This document shows positions 18,630 through 19,986 of a DNA stretch of 19,986 nucleotides, in pieces. The stretch comes from Cyclostephanos tholiformis. Taxonomy: Eukaryota > Bacillariophyta > Thalassiosirophyceae > Thalassiosirales > Thalassiosiraceae. The stretch is from the NCBI GenBank assembly GCA_036939975.1, contig JALLPB010000117.1, forward strand, positions 1 to 19,986, read 5' to 3'. The notes under the pieces were generated by a model. The model ran no database searches, was not told the DNA's origin, and saw nothing but the letters and a program-made list of their open reading frames with translations. How positions within the stretch are numbered: the stretch's first letter is position 1; each line of letters begins with the position of its first letter. The position numbers and the translations under genes are program-made.

Positions 18630-19923
18630 CTACCTACGAGTGATCCGGCCGATGGCGATCGCCATCGTCCTTTTCACCTGTTTCCGGAAGCTCGACCTTT
18701 CATCCTCCAGCTCGTTCAGTCTACGACCATTCTTTTGCGAAGCATCCTCGAGGCGGTGTAATTCGTCCTGCGCGGAAATCAAGTCCGATCTCACCGATCG
18801 TATCTGATCCATAGTGACCACGTATTGCGATGTGCTTTTCGCCAATGCCGCATTTTTCGTCTTCTTCAATTCCTGATAGTCGAGCTTGGCCGCCTCACGT
18901 TCGTCCTTCATCAATGTCGACAATTTGAGCTCAAGCTCTTCCATTTCGCCGCGCAGCTGTGCCATGCGATTCTCTCGTCTGCGATCCTCCTCTTCGAGTT
19001 TTCCGTCCGATCGGGATCGTTGGATCTCGAGATCCCTAAGTCCGTCCTCGTACATGGCGTCGTATTGATCCCGTATCGCCGCGTGAGATTCGGCGACTTC
19101 CTTCAGGGCGCTAACCCTGCCTTCCTCCTGGAGGGAAATGGCGTCATCCTTCTCTCGGATCAACGCCTTCATCCTACGTTCGGCATCCGCGATCGCATCG
19201 TACCCAAAAAGCTCCACGGGCTCGTTCGTCCTATCGACGATGCGCCGCAACCTCTCCTCCGTCTCGGTCAATAGAGAATCGTAGTACGCGATCGATTTAT
19301 CGAGCATCGAGTCCTCATCCGATATTTCTGCATCGAATTTCGCCCTGTCCAACTCGATTACCCCCCCCTTCTCCTCCCTGAGTCGCCCGAGCGACACGTC
19401 GAAGGACGCAGCCCTCGCCTTCCGTTCCTCCTTCAATCCGACGATACGGGACGACGCCCCGCTTATCGCCCTCGATAGTTCCCCCCTCAATTCGGACATC
19501 GATGGCATCGTGGCATCCTCCTCCTCCCGCGCGATTCGCAATCTCTCGAGGGCCACGGCGGAGTCAGCCTTCGCGCGATTTATCCTCGATTCGTATTCCC
19601 ACCCCCCGAGCTTGAGTCTGCGTTTCTCCTCGATCATGCCCGACCTGACATCCTCGATTTCCCGACGCGACTTCGACCTCGCCATACGCACCTCGTCCTC
19701 GACGATCCTACTCGACTCATCCCGCATCCTCGACGCGATGGCGACCTCCCGACGCAACGACATCAATCGCGTCTCGAGGTCGGTCAGGTCCGACCTGAGC
19801 CTCGAGGCTAGTTCGGCGGCATTTTCGCGTATCCTCGATACGACCGATCTAGTCCTCGCCGTCGTCTCGCGCATCTCGTCCTGGACATCCTCGATCCGAT
19901 CCGATAGGGCGTCGATTTCGTCC
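18630..19923 (-). CDS. coiled-coil protein of unknown function, 5' partial
   Basis: The frame runs from the right edge to TAG at 18632-18630 and gives at least 430 residues. Nearly all of it is charged, helical and heptad-like, rich in Arg, Glu, Asp, Leu and Ala with few aromatics, so a long coiled coil is likely. Short breaks with Pro/Gly occur near MPSMSEL and NEPVELFGYDAIAD. It ends in a basic tail (KQVKRTMAIAIGRITRR). No enzymatic motif, ATPase motif or known family was recognised. The first in-frame ATG in the window is at 19874, but coding-like sequence (DEIDALSDRIEDVQDE) continues upstream. The best local exon edge is an AATAG acceptor with G starting at 19923, preceded by a pyrimidine-rich tract. 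The frame stays open to the window end but would then be poly-Pro, so an intron is more likely. Confidence 0.75.
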
Positions 19924-19960
19924 CTATTATTTCGGGACGAGGTGGAAAAGGGGATAAAGA

Positions 19961-19982
19961 GGGGGGGGGGGGGGGGGGGGGG
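19961..19982. repeat. G22 homopolymer (C22 on the coding strand)
   Basis: A run of 22 G lies at the right edge of the window. On the minus strand it is part of a pyrimidine-rich tract upstream of a plausible splice acceptor. It may be a real intronic tract or an assembly artefact at a contig end. Confidence 0.85.
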
Positions 19983-19986
19983 AGGG

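Overview
This is eukaryotic nuclear DNA, most likely from a diatom (stramenopile). The evidence is short GT-AG introns of about 70-310 bp, very long exons rich in Ser/Asp codon runs, a secreted protein with a Thr/Ser/Pro/Lys stalk and bacterial-type surface domains, and an AP2-like plus helicase-associated (HA) transcription-factor style protein. Nothing prokaryotic in layout is present. The diatom assignment is inference from protein style, not from a marker gene.

Layout. 1-1934 is AT-rich and mostly non-coding. It holds a small hairpin, a 41-bp imperfect inverted repeat, a frame-broken glycine-rich reading frame, and perhaps the start of a gene leaving the window on the left. 1935-6087 (minus) is a SWI3/RSC8/SMARCC-family chromatin-remodelling scaffold. 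Its first exon (5878-6087) lies beyond the long open frame and was placed by splice sites and by similarity to the SMARCC N-terminus. 6088-6900 is the divergent intergenic region, with a compact GC-rich element bounded by short inverted repeats.

6901-13721 (plus, three exons, 2143 aa) encodes a large secreted, multi-domain adhesin-like protein. In order it has a signal peptide, a choice-of-anchor-L domain, a mucin-like stalk, nine SdrD-B-like Ig-type domains, and four diatom-style Cys-Cys modules with a globular region between the second and third. The last four SdrD-B domains repeat the order of the preceding four, so the array looks like A + ABCD + ABCD.

14393-18337 (plus, eight exons, 1104 aa) encodes a nuclear-type protein with two SHAQKYF-like MYB repeats, a long acidic tract, one HA domain rebuilt across three exons, and two AP2-like domains, one of them split by a 40-nt micro-exon. 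18630 to about 19923 (minus) is the 3' part of a coiled-coil protein that runs out of the window behind a C22 tract.

The four genes do not form an obvious pathway. Two are nuclear (a chromatin scaffold and a DNA-binding chimera), one is secreted, and one is unknown. The adhesin-like protein and the MYB-HA-AP2 chimera are the parts most likely to be undescribed. All exon joins were worked out by hand from splice consensus, reading phase and domain continuity; no transcript data were available.
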